From Pseudomaricurvus alkylphenolicus (lineage in GTDB: Bacteria > Pseudomonadota > Gammaproteobacteria > Pseudomonadales > Cellvibrionaceae), in NCBI RefSeq assembly GCF_011683955.1, contig NZ_JAAQPI010000002.1, positions 719,912 to 783,911 of the forward strand: a DNA stretch of 64,000 bases. Direction: 5' to 3'. The notes under the pieces are model-generated. The model was given only the letters and a program-made list of their open reading frames with translations, ran no database searches and had not been told where the DNA came from. Numbering within the stretch: the first letter of the stretch is position 1; every line of letters starts with the position of its first letter. The translations under genes and the position numbers were made by a program. This document shows, piece after piece, positions 24,984 through 33,063 of this stretch.

Positions 24984-25856
24984 TCAGTGCACGACGCCGT
25001 GACCTGATTCGGCGTCGTGGCCGGAGTCAATGTCGGCAAATTGCAGAAATTCCACAATCCTGGCAGAGATCTCCACCATTCGGGTCATCAGTAACAGATG
25101 GCCGCAGTCCACCTCGATCAATTGACTGTAAGGAATTCGACTGTGGAGGATGCGGGCGTTAACAATGGGCACTAATGGATCGTCCCGACCGGCGAGAATC
25201 AGCGTTTGTTGAGGTAATTTCGATAGCCAGTGAATACTGGTCCAAAGCGAGGCGGCATAAAGCTGGTAAAGATACCCTTGTGCCGACTTGGGCGCCCTTA
25301 CGCGATCGGTGTACTCTTCCATAAGCTGGGGGTCCTTGCGCAGTTCGCCGCCATAAATGTGCTGGGCGATGTCGCGCAGATAATGCTTATCAAAGTAACG
25401 CTTCGGGTTCGACAGTTTCATAAACACCGATGGTTTGCCCGGTACCATAATGGCGCCGGCACTGGTCGCTGCCAGCACCAGATTCTGGCAGCGCTTGGGG
25501 TAACGGTAGGCAAATTCCTGCGCCATACCTCCGCCCCAGGAAACCCCCAGAACGTCGACTTTGCCATAGCCGAAATGGTCGAGAATTTGGGTCGACATTC
25601 GCGCCAGGCCCTTAAATCGCATCGGCATCTTCGAAACCTCTGACAAACCGATACCGGGCATGTCAAAGGTCAGGCACTCGATGCCTTTAAGCTCTTGCAT
25701 GAGCGGATAGAGAATCTCCGTATTGGCACCGATACCATTAAACAACAGCAGTGGTCGCTGACTGCAACCCGCTTTACGGGCAATACGAATCTGCAGACCC
25801 ATGACCTCCACGAAGCTCTCCTCAATGTCGATCGTGCAGTCGGCGGGTGCATTCAT
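24984..25856 (-). CDS. phaZ: Intracellular poly(3-hydroxyalkanoate) depolymerase
   Basis: 290 residues, alpha/beta hydrolase. LLLFNGIGANTEILYPLMQE, then FDMPGIGLSE, the nucleophile elbow LGVSWGGGMAQEFAYRYP (GxSxG), and LVLAATSAGAIMVPGKPSVF, which matches medium-chain-length PHA depolymerases of Pseudomonas. Asp in LILAGRDDPLVP and His in EVDCGHLLLM complete the triad. It mobilises stored PHA. It is divergent from the phasin-phaC genes across a 436-base gap. Confidence 0.92.
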   Translation of the reverse strand: MNAPADCTIDIEESFVEVMGLQIRIARKAGCSQRPLLLFNGIGANTEILYPLMQELKGIECLTFDMPGIGLSEVSKMPMRFKGLARMSTQILDHFGYGKVDVLGVSWGGGMAQEFAYRYPKRCQNLVLAATSAGAIMVPGKPSVFMKLSNPKRYFDKHYLRDIAQHIYGGELRKDPQLMEEYTDRVRAPKSAQGYLYQLYAASLWTSIHWLSKLPQQTLILAGRDDPLVPIVNARILHSRIPYSQLIEVDCGHLLLMTRMVEISARIVEFLQFADIDSGHDAESGHGVVH

Positions 25857-26063
25857 TGTGATGGCCTAATGGGGCATGAGAAATTCAGTATGTGCATCGC
25901 TAATGATTTATCAAGCGTCTGTGACCGTTTTTTTAAACAACGTCGAAAATGACGAAAAAAAGACAGCCTCCTGCGCCATGTTTTATCCCTGTCACAATTT
26001 CTTGCACCTTTGTGGGGCGATGTTTCGCGCCATTTCAAGATTAACAATTTTTTCATCGTTTCT

Positions 26064-26294
26064 TCATTGACAAGTCACCGTTAATCTCCATATTTTGAAA
26101 CTGTACCAAGCGCCCTGAATCCGAAACTCGTTGAGTATCTCAAATCCAGGGGCGCCAGCAATCTCGGATGCGATTTTGTCACACTCCACAAACAGGGAAT
26201 TTATCAGGGCAAGGATAGCCGCTTCCAGATGCTCCAGTTTCTTCTGATCAAACGCCACATCAGATGGCCTACATTTTTTTGAGGTTATAGACAT
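26064..26294 (-). CDS. Possible small protein between phaZ and the phasin gene
   Basis: A 76-codon frame from ATG 26294 (MSITSKKCRPSDVAF) to 26064. Its middle looks protein-like: QKKLEHLEAAILALINSLFV, then GAPGFEILNEFRIQGAWYSF. I do not recognise it. Against it: no convincing ribosome site, and its ATG overlaps the divergent phasin ATG within CATG (26292-26295). A GTG at about 26255 could be the start. The rest of the gap (25857-26063) is A/T-rich and presumably holds the phaZ and phasin promoters; I see no clear element there. Confidence 0.35.
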   Translation of the reverse strand: MSITSKKCRPSDVAFDQKKLEHLEAAILALINSLFVECDKIASEIAGAPGFEILNEFRIQGAWYSFKIWRLTVTCQ

Positions 26295-26778
26295 GTCAGT
26301 TGCCAATGAAATTGAAGTAACACAATCCACAACCCCCAAAAAGCCAATACGTCAATTGGTTGGTCAGGTGGGGAACGCCTACAAATTCGCCTGGCACACC
26401 TGCCTGGGTGCCGCCGTGACTGCGGAAGAAAAGATCACCGAATTTGCGCGGGAAATGGCGGAAAAAGGAGCCAAGGTTGAGTTTAACCCCCCTCGCCGGA
26501 TTCTGGAGCGTCGCGAAAAGCTCACATCTGCCAGCGAAGATATCAAGCACAAGGCCCAGGAACGCATCGAAGACGTTGAACACATGATCGACGAAGGTGT
26601 GAATCGCTCTCTGCACTTTATGGGCGTTCCCAGTCGAAAGGACATGGACGAGATGACTTCTCTGATGAAAGACATGGCCGACTCAATTACTGAGTTGTCT
26701 TCGCAGTTGCAAGCGCAGAAAAGTACCGCGAGTCGGGCTAAAAAAACCAGCAAAACTGAGTCTACCACCGCCGCCTGA
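26293..26778 (+). CDS. Phasin (PHA granule-associated protein)
   Basis: 161 residues. Core helix region: VGNAYKFAWHTCLGAAVTAE, EKITEFAREMAEKGAKVEF, ERIEDVEHMIDEGVNRSLHF, VPSRKDMDEMTSLMKDMADS, as in PhaI/PhaF-type phasins. The C-terminus is Ala/Lys/Ser/Thr-rich (SRAKKTSKTESTTAA), a short version of the basic tail that in PhaF binds DNA. It coats PHA granules and should help distribute them. It precedes phaC by 96 bases on the same strand. Confidence 0.9.
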   Translation: MSVANEIEVTQSTTPKKPIRQLVGQVGNAYKFAWHTCLGAAVTAEEKITEFAREMAEKGAKVEFNPPRRILERREKLTSASEDIKHKAQERIEDVEHMIDEGVNRSLHFMGVPSRKDMDEMTSLMKDMADSITELSSQLQAQKSTASRAKKTSKTESTTAA

Positions 26779-26874
26779 TTGATACCGGTAGGGTGTTACT
26801 TGTGCGCATCTTTCGATGCAGGTTGGTATTCCATCTAGGTGTTGCCGACCGAATTAACAGCAGTGAGAAGTACA

Positions 26875-28890
26875 ATGAATTCAGGCAGCCCAATTCCGGA
26901 GCTGGCGGCTCTTGCCCCGGAAGCTTCAGTGGACATCAAGTTGGCGGACTTGCCAACTGAGATCGCCGCCGGCAACGGAACCGTTTTTCGACGCGAACCG
27001 CTTTCCGTTATTAACGAGATTTCTCTAGACTGTCCTGATGATGAACTCTTGTCCAGTCTCGAACGAGTTCAAAGCAGTGCGCAGAAACTTAATCGCTTCG
27101 TGAATGCTTTTCGCAAATCTCGCTATGAAACTGCAAAAGCGAGTTCTGGCGACGCAACAAAAACGACTACCAGAACAACATCAACGGCCAGTTTGAAGAC
27201 ACAAGCCAGTTCTGATGTCCAGGTTGCCAAAGCCGAGGCTTCCGCCGGCTCCAATGTGTCGAAGTCAGACAAAAAACTGCCCGGCAAAGGTGTGCTGGAA
27301 TCGTTTGGGCTGTTCTTTCGGCAAACGTCCCGGCAACCAGAGGTGTTTGTTGATCACTGCTCAAGTTTCGTCAAGGAAGTAGCCAGGATTGCCACCAACA
27401 AATCGGACATTGAACCCGAACGGGGCGATAAACGTTTTCGTGACGCGGTCTGGAGAGAAAACTTTCTCTATCGAAAGACACTGCAAACCTACTTAGCCTG
27501 GGATCGGGAAGTATCCGGTTGGGTGGATGATCTCGATCTGGATGATGCGGATCATCGTCGCACCCATTTTCTCTACCAGCAGGTTAGCGCGTTAATCTCG
27601 CCCACTAACTCGCCCATGAATCCGGTAGCGGTTAAGCGTGCGTTTCAGACCGGTGGCAAGAGCTATGTCGATGGGGTCAGTAATCTCCTGCAGGACTGGC
27701 GCACCAACCACGGTATGCCCACCCAGATAAAGTCAGACGCCTTTGAGGTCGGCCGCAATCTTGCTAACAGTGCGGGAGCAGTGGTGCACCGCAGTGATGT
27801 ATTGGAGCTGATCCAGTATCGTATGGAAGAAGGACAAACCGTACAAAAGCGCCCGGTGCTTATTGTCCCGCCTCAGGTGAATAAATTTTACGTGTTCGAC
27901 CTGACACCCAAAAACAGCCTGGTGCACTACCTCAAGACGCAGGGCATTCAACCATTTGTTATCAGCTGGCGTAACCCCAATGCACACTGCGCTGACTGGG
28001 GGTTGGATCGCTATGTTACCGAGTTGGAAAAAGCCATTGAGGTGATGTGCGAAATTACCGGCAATGACAGCATTAACCTGGCCAGCGCCTGTGCCGGTGG
28101 TATTACTTCCATGGCGCTATTGGGTTACCTGGCGGCCGTCGACAAACCGCTGGTGCATTCTCATTCCATGTTTGTGACCGCGCTGCAAACAGATGACACC
28201 TCCGCGCTAGGTTTGTTCGCCACCCGTGAAGCCGTGGAGTTGAGTCGAAAACGGTCACAGGCCCAGGGTTTCATGAACGGCAAGGAGTTGTCACATATCT
28301 TCGCCTGGTTGCGTCCAACGGATTTGGTCTGGAACTACTGGGTGAACAATTACTTGCTGGGCAAGGAACCGCCCTCGATGGATATACTTTATTGGGACAA
28401 CGACTCCACCCGCTTGCCGGCGGGGTTGCACAGTGACTTTCTGGATATCCTGATTGACGATGCCTTTGCCGAGCCCGGTCGGTTGGTGGTCAAGGGGCAG
28501 CCAGTTGATATTCGGCGAATTAGCATGGATTTTTATTGTGTCGGCGGCGACGAAGACTATTTGATGCCCTGGAAAAAATGCTACGAAGTGCCCGACCTGC
28601 TGAATACCGATTGCACGTTTGTGCTCAGTACCAGCGGGCATATTCAAAGTATTCTGCGGCCACCGGGTATTGCCAATACTTTTTATTACACCAACGACTC
28701 GCGCCCGGCCAACGCGGACCAATGGCGGGCTGATGCACAGCGCCACAGTGGCAGCTGGTGGGAGCACTGGCAGCAGTGGCTGGTGGAGCACTCAGATGAG
28801 GAGCAAGTCGCGCCTGAGCGTTTGGGAAGTTACCGCTATCCGCCATTGTGTCAGGCTCCAGGTCTGTACGTAAACGAAAGAGTCACCTGA
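26875..28890 (+). CDS. phaC: Class II poly(3-hydroxyalkanoate) synthase with N-terminal extension
   Basis: 671 residues from ATG 26875, which follows a GAGAAG ribosome site. Strong class II signatures: GAVVHRSDVLELIQYRMEEG, PPQVNKFYVFDLTPKNSLVH, FAWLRPTDLVWNYWVNNYLL and STSGHIQSILRPPG. The catalytic triad is Cys406 in the lipase-like box ASACAGG, Asp561 in GGDEDYLMPW and His589 in TSGHIQ. Pseudomonas class II enzymes are about 560 residues; the excess is an N-terminal stretch of about 110 residues rich in Ser/Thr/Ala/Lys (TKTTTRTTSTASLKTQASSD). Class II enzymes polymerise medium-chain hydroxyacyl-CoAs; neighbouring mcl-type phaZ agrees with that. Confidence 0.94.
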   Translation: MNSGSPIPELAALAPEASVDIKLADLPTEIAAGNGTVFRREPLSVINEISLDCPDDELLSSLERVQSSAQKLNRFVNAFRKSRYETAKASSGDATKTTTRTTSTASLKTQASSDVQVAKAEASAGSNVSKSDKKLPGKGVLESFGLFFRQTSRQPEVFVDHCSSFVKEVARIATNKSDIEPERGDKRFRDAVWRENFLYRKTLQTYLAWDREVSGWVDDLDLDDADHRRTHFLYQQVSALISPTNSPMNPVAVKRAFQTGGKSYVDGVSNLLQDWRTNHGMPTQIKSDAFEVGRNLANSAGAVVHRSDVLELIQYRMEEGQTVQKRPVLIVPPQVNKFYVFDLTPKNSLVHYLKTQGIQPFVISWRNPNAHCADWGLDRYVTELEKAIEVMCEITGNDSINLASACAGGITSMALLGYLAAVDKPLVHSHSMFVTALQTDDTSALGLFATREAVELSRKRSQAQGFMNGKELSHIFAWLRPTDLVWNYWVNNYLLGKEPPSMDILYWDNDSTRLPAGLHSDFLDILIDDAFAEPGRLVVKGQPVDIRRISMDFYCVGGDEDYLMPWKKCYEVPDLLNTDCTFVLSTSGHIQSILRPPGIANTFYYTNDSRPANADQWRADAQRHSGSWWEHWQQWLVEHSDEEQVAPERLGSYRYPPLCQAPGLYVNERVT

Positions 28891-28965
28891 GAAAAGTTGA
28901 TATTCCCCCCATTGCGGTCTCAGCTATACTGAAGATATTCAGGGGACTTCAGGTTAGACAGCTTG

Positions 28966-29358
28966 ATGACGGTGATCGGGGAATATAAGCATATTCTGGT
29001 TGAAGGGCAGGTAGTTCATACATACCCTTCTGCGGATTTCGATGCTATCGCAATTGATCAGGCCTTTGACCAAGTGGAGCAAACTGCTGCCTCTCTCGAC
29101 AGCTGGATTCTCTACGAGCACCCGGACGAAACCGCGGGCTTTACCTCTGGCGCTATGGGTCAGCTAATGGAGCGATATCGTCAGTTGCAGTCCCAGGGGT
29201 GTATCGGTGTCGCCTGTCATGTGGACAGCATTTTTGGTCGCATACTGCGGCAAAATCTGCCCGCAGAGTTTCCACTGCCGGTGTTAATCGATGCCCAGCG
29301 TCAGGCGCTGGACGACTTTGTGGTGAAATTATTGCACGAGCACCGTCAATCCAGCTGA
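28966..29358 (+). CDS. Small hypothetical protein after phaC (STAS/SpoIIAA-like appearance)
   Basis: 130 residues from ATG 28966 (a TTG lies one codon earlier). Alternating strands and helices, with ILVEGQVVHTYPSADFDAIA, DSWILYEHPDETAGFTSGAM, ERYRQLQSQGCIGVACHV and RQNLPAEFPLPVLIDAQRQA, recall the SpoIIAA-like/STAS fold, but this is only a visual impression. It follows phaC by 75 bases and overlaps the 3' end of the convergent Lrp gene by 13 bases. Function unknown. Confidence 0.7.
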   Translation: MTVIGEYKHILVEGQVVHTYPSADFDAIAIDQAFDQVEQTAASLDSWILYEHPDETAGFTSGAMGQLMERYRQLQSQGCIGVACHVDSIFGRILRQNLPAEFPLPVLIDAQRQALDDFVVKLLHEHRQSS

Positions 29359-29825
29359 GTATCCAACGGCAGAGCAGTGGTGTTCTTGATGGTGGTGACC
29401 GCCACGTTGGAATGAATCTCCTGAATGCCGGGCATCTGCGAAAGAAAGGTTCTTACAAACTGCTCGTAATGCCGGATATCCCTGGTTACGATCTTGAGCA
29501 TGTAGTCCATGGTGCCGGTCATGGTGTAACACTCGGTCACTTCCGGTAACCGCCGCACGGCTTCTTCAAACTCTTCCAATGACTGTCTGCCGTGGACAGA
29601 GAGGTTTACGGTGCAAAATACTACTACGTCCATACCCAGCTTTTCGGCGTCCAGCAAAGCCACGCGCTTATGGATAAAGCCTTCTTGCTCCAAACGGTTG
29701 ACCCGGCGCCAGCAGGGGCTCTGAGACAGTCCGATTCGGTCAGCCAACTGCGCTGCGGTGAGACTGCAGTCGTCCTGTAACTGTTTGAGAATCTTCAGGT
29801 CGATGCTGGATATTGAATCCTGCAT
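29346..29825 (-). CDS. Lrp/AsnC family transcriptional regulator
   Basis: 159 residues. N-terminal HTH: SIDLKILKQLQDDCSLTAAQ, LADRIGLSQSPCWRRVNRLE; C-terminal RAM (amino-acid-binding) domain: VVFCTVNLSVHG, RLPEVTECYTMTGTMDYMLK, SQMPGIQEIHSNVAVTTIK. Divergent from a leucine dehydrogenase gene over 138 bases, which strongly suggests it controls that gene in response to a branched-chain amino acid. No well-formed palindrome beyond CCGGAATTGCCGG (29872-29884) is seen in the gap. Confidence 0.94.
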   Translation of the reverse strand: MQDSISSIDLKILKQLQDDCSLTAAQLADRIGLSQSPCWRRVNRLEQEGFIHKRVALLDAEKLGMDVVVFCTVNLSVHGRQSLEEFEEAVRRLPEVTECYTMTGTMDYMLKIVTRDIRHYEQFVRTFLSQMPGIQEIHSNVAVTTIKNTTALPLDTQLD

Positions 29826-29963
29826 AAATTTTCCTTCAAAGCGCCAATTCTCGGTTTATTTATTCACTATAGTCCGGAATTGCCGGCAGAAAACAAAAAT
29901 TTGCCTGCTGTTGTCGCCTAAAATTTCTTTAGACGTAGAGGAAATTACCCGTGGAGGCTGACA

Positions 29964-31031
29964 ATGAGTGTATTTGAGCATCGCTCCTACGACGATCATG
30001 AGCACGTGGCGTTTTGCCACGACCGGGAGACAGGCCTCAATGCCATTATTGCCATTCACAACACCTGCCTTGGAAACGCCATGGGCGGCTGCCGCATGGT
30101 TAACTACCGCAGCGCCGACGAGGCATTAAATGATGTGCTGCGCCTTTCCCGTGGCATGACGTACAAGTCCGCAGCGGCCAATCTGCCCTTGGGTGGCGGT
30201 AAATCCGTGATTCTGGGGGACCCGAGAGAACATAAGACCAAGGATATGCTGCGGGCCATGGGGCGCTTCGTAGACAGCCTCAATGGCCGTTACGTTGTGG
30301 CCGAAGACTCCGGCATGGGCGAGGCTGATATGCGGGTGATGGCGGAACAGACGCCTCACGTCGTCGGTTATGCCAAACACGATGGCGAGCGGGGTGATCC
30401 GGCGCCCGCCACCGCCTATGGGGTATTCCTGGGATTGCGGACTGCTGTAGCTCACCGTTACAAGACCAGCGATATTCGCGACATGCGGGTAGCCATCCAG
30501 GGCATGGGTAATGTGGGTTATCGTCTGGCCAAATTGCTGCACGAAGCCGGGGCACAATTACTCGTCAGCGATATATTCCGTGACAATACGGACCGTGCAC
30601 GGCGGGAGTTTGGTGCCACTGTGGTGCCTCCTGAGCAAATATTCAATCAGGACGTTGAGGTCATATCTCCCTGCGCACTGGGAGCGGTCATTGATGATCG
30701 CGTGCTCAACCAGCTTCGCGCGGGAGTCATTGCAGGCTCAGCCAATAATCAACTGGCCTATGACGATATCGGCAATGCCCTGAAGGCCAAAAGCATTCTC
30801 TATGCGCCGGACTATGTGATCAATGCGGGCGGCATTATCGATGTTTACTACCAAACCCGCGGATTACCTTACGCTCAGGCCCAGCGCCACATGACCAAGT
30901 GCATCAGCAGCACCCTCACCGAAGTGTTCCGGCGTGCGGCCAGCAGTGATCAGTCCACAAATGTTATCGCCGACCAGGTGGCTCGCAGTCGCTTCGATCC
31001 CGATTATCACCCCATCAACGATGCGGCCTGA
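29964..31031 (+). CDS. Leucine/valine/phenylalanine dehydrogenase
   Basis: 355 residues, matching leucine dehydrogenase in length. Substrate and catalytic lysines lie in GMTYKSAAANLPLGGGKSVI; the NAD-binding Rossmann motif is VAIQGMGNVGYRLAKLLHEA; NQLAYDDIGNALKAKSILYA and PDYVINAGGIIDVYYQ are typical C-terminal blocks. It oxidatively deaminates leucine and other branched-chain amino acids to 2-oxo acids, using NAD+. Start is the ATG 6 bases after GGAGG. The Lrp-type gene opposite is the probable regulator. Confidence 0.93.
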   Translation: MSVFEHRSYDDHEHVAFCHDRETGLNAIIAIHNTCLGNAMGGCRMVNYRSADEALNDVLRLSRGMTYKSAAANLPLGGGKSVILGDPREHKTKDMLRAMGRFVDSLNGRYVVAEDSGMGEADMRVMAEQTPHVVGYAKHDGERGDPAPATAYGVFLGLRTAVAHRYKTSDIRDMRVAIQGMGNVGYRLAKLLHEAGAQLLVSDIFRDNTDRARREFGATVVPPEQIFNQDVEVISPCALGAVIDDRVLNQLRAGVIAGSANNQLAYDDIGNALKAKSILYAPDYVINAGGIIDVYYQTRGLPYAQAQRHMTKCISSTLTEVFRRAASSDQSTNVIADQVARSRFDPDYHPINDAA

Positions 31032-31139
31032 CCGGGCCGCTGCTCGAAAAAGTCAATTAAATTAAGCGGTAACAGCATCCTCCGGTACCATTGTGCAAGG
31101 TAAACTGGTATCAATGAGTCATAAAAGGGGAGCCATCGG

Positions 31140-32051
31140 ATGCCGCAGTCGCAGCCCAATCATCAGCTAATCAACGCCAACGGGGGAGAGTTGTCAGTCT
31201 ACCAGTGGGGGGAAGCCTTTCGGGGCGAGGCTCCGACACTGGTGTTGGCCCACGCCACCGGTTTCCACGCCCGCTGCTGGGATCAGGTGATCAGCCATCT
31301 GGGGGATCGGCACATTATAGCCCTTGACCAACGAGGTCACGGTCACAGCGACAAGCGTTCATTCGACAGCTGGCGGGATTTTGGCGAAGATCTGCAAGCG
31401 CTGCTAAACCATCTTGAGGTTACGCAAGCCTTTGGTGTTGGGCACTCCATGGGAGGGCATGCCACTGTGGTGGCCGCAGCTGCCCAGCCTGAACTTTACC
31501 AGCGCCTGCTGCTGATCGATCCGGTGATTCTCGAGCCCGCTTTCTACGACATGTGGAACCCCAACATTCTGACCAGTGAGCCCACCCATCCTGCGGCGCG
31601 CAGGCGAGCGGTATTTAAAAATGTGGAGGCAATGATCGAACGCTACCGCGAGCGTCTGCCATACAGCCTGTTTACCGCTGAGGCGATGCAAGACTATTGT
31701 CGCTATGGTCTAGTGCCAACGCCGGACGCCGACGTAGAGCTGGCTTGCCCGCCGCAGCTGGAAGCCCGGATCTACGATACGGTATGCAGTAATCAGACGA
31801 TTCTGGACCAGGTGGCTTCCATCGAAGTGCCGGTGACCGTCGTCAGAGCGATGCAACCGCGTACACAGGAAGACATCATGGACTTCCGCTACTCGCCCAC
31901 CTGGCCCAATCTGGCGGACCATTTTCCCAATGGCCATGACATCTGCCTGCCAGAGTTAACGCATTTTATGCCCATGCAGGCACCAGAGCTGGTGGCAAGG
32001 CTGATCTCTGAACCCGCCTCAGGTCAGGGTACTACTTCAGATATCGTCTGA
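31140..32051 (+). CDS. Alpha/beta hydrolase
   Basis: 303 residues. Oxyanion-side block LVLAHATGFHARCWDQVI, then IALDQRGHGHSDKRSF, nucleophile elbow VGHSMGGHATVVAA (Ser in GHSMG) and C-terminal LPELTHFMPMQAPEL supplying the His. No cap-domain signature allows a substrate call. Its 3' end overlaps the convergent esterase gene by 20 bases. Confidence 0.88.
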   Translation: MPQSQPNHQLINANGGELSVYQWGEAFRGEAPTLVLAHATGFHARCWDQVISHLGDRHIIALDQRGHGHSDKRSFDSWRDFGEDLQALLNHLEVTQAFGVGHSMGGHATVVAAAAQPELYQRLLLIDPVILEPAFYDMWNPNILTSEPTHPAARRRAVFKNVEAMIERYRERLPYSLFTAEAMQDYCRYGLVPTPDADVELACPPQLEARIYDTVCSNQTILDQVASIEVPVTVVRAMQPRTQEDIMDFRYSPTWPNLADHFPNGHDICLPELTHFMPMQAPELVARLISEPASGQGTTSDIV

Positions 32052-33045
32052 CTTTCTCACAGATCAGTTGCAGGCCCGGGTAACCCTGGGGCAGCGCCTT
32101 GGGCAACGATAAAAACGCATGCAGTGCGCCCGGCTGGCAGTGATATTCCACTGGCACGCCCTGTTTTTCCAAATGCCGGGCATAGGCAAATCCTTCGTCC
32201 CGCAGCGGATCACATCCCGCTGTCAAAATAAAGGCCGGTGGCATTGTCTTGACATCCTCCGCCAGCAACGGAGAAACCCTGGCGTCATAAACCAGTTCAG
32301 AATCTTTGAGATAGAGATCCCGCACCCATTCAATCTGAGCTTCGCTCAGCAGCAATTCGCCACCGCCGAGGTGTTGCCGCGATGGGTAATCGATGTCATG
32401 CCTCAGGTCGGTCATCGGGTAGAGCAGAAACTGGGCCGCTGGCCGTTGCATCGCTCGCTCCGCTGCCAGGCGGCAGGTTACAGTGGCGAGATTGCCTCCG
32501 GCGCTGTCGCCCATGATTCCCAGGCGGTTGATATCGGCGTTTAGTTGGTCATGGTTCTCCTGCAGCCATTGTAACGCGGAAACACAATCCTCCAGACCTG
32601 CAGGAAATGGGTGCTCAGGCGCCAAATGGTAATCGACATTAATCACCAGGCAGCCACTGTGGGCACACAGGTAACGCATCAGATCGGCGTAACTCTCGAG
32701 ATCACCCTGGCACCAGCCTCCGCCGTGCAAGAACAACAGTGTGGGTAACGGCTCGCTATCAGGTTGGCCATTAGCCGCGTTCGCTGGCCAAAACAGATCC
32801 ACAGCGAAGTCACCGCTGGCCCCGTTCAGCCAATGTCGCTCGCGCCGCGCTACCTCTGCGGGGGCCGGACCGAACTGAAGGAACAGCGATGACAGCATTC
32901 GCCGCGAGTGCAGGAGTAAGCTCTGTGAGTCTTTTGTAGTGGGTACGGCAAGATTCTGCAAAAATGCTTGGGATGGCTGATTCAGTTGATTGAGAGTGAC
33001 GTCCATGTCGGGAGTTTGTTGAGCAGAGGCATTGCTGGATTCCAT
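32032..33045 (-). CDS. HSL-family (type IV) esterase/lipase
   Basis: 337 residues. Oxyanion HGGGWCQGD, nucleophile GDSAGGNLATVTCR, acid in FILTAGCDPLRDEGFAYA and His in QPGALHAFLSLPKA, the hormone-sensitive-lipase pattern. No signal peptide, so cytoplasmic. It starts 18 bases after the TonB receptor gene on the same strand, so the two are probably co-transcribed: the receptor may import an ester-containing compound that this enzyme and the convergent hydrolase process. The substrate is not identifiable. Confidence 0.9.
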   Translation of the reverse strand: MESSNASAQQTPDMDVTLNQLNQPSQAFLQNLAVPTTKDSQSLLLHSRRMLSSLFLQFGPAPAEVARRERHWLNGASGDFAVDLFWPANAANGQPDSEPLPTLLFLHGGGWCQGDLESYADLMRYLCAHSGCLVINVDYHLAPEHPFPAGLEDCVSALQWLQENHDQLNADINRLGIMGDSAGGNLATVTCRLAAERAMQRPAAQFLLYPMTDLRHDIDYPSRQHLGGGELLLSEAQIEWVRDLYLKDSELVYDARVSPLLAEDVKTMPPAFILTAGCDPLRDEGFAYARHLEKQGVPVEYHCQPGALHAFLSLPKALPQGYPGLQLICEKVRRYLK

Positions 33046-33063
33046 GGGATTGCTCTTCGGTGA

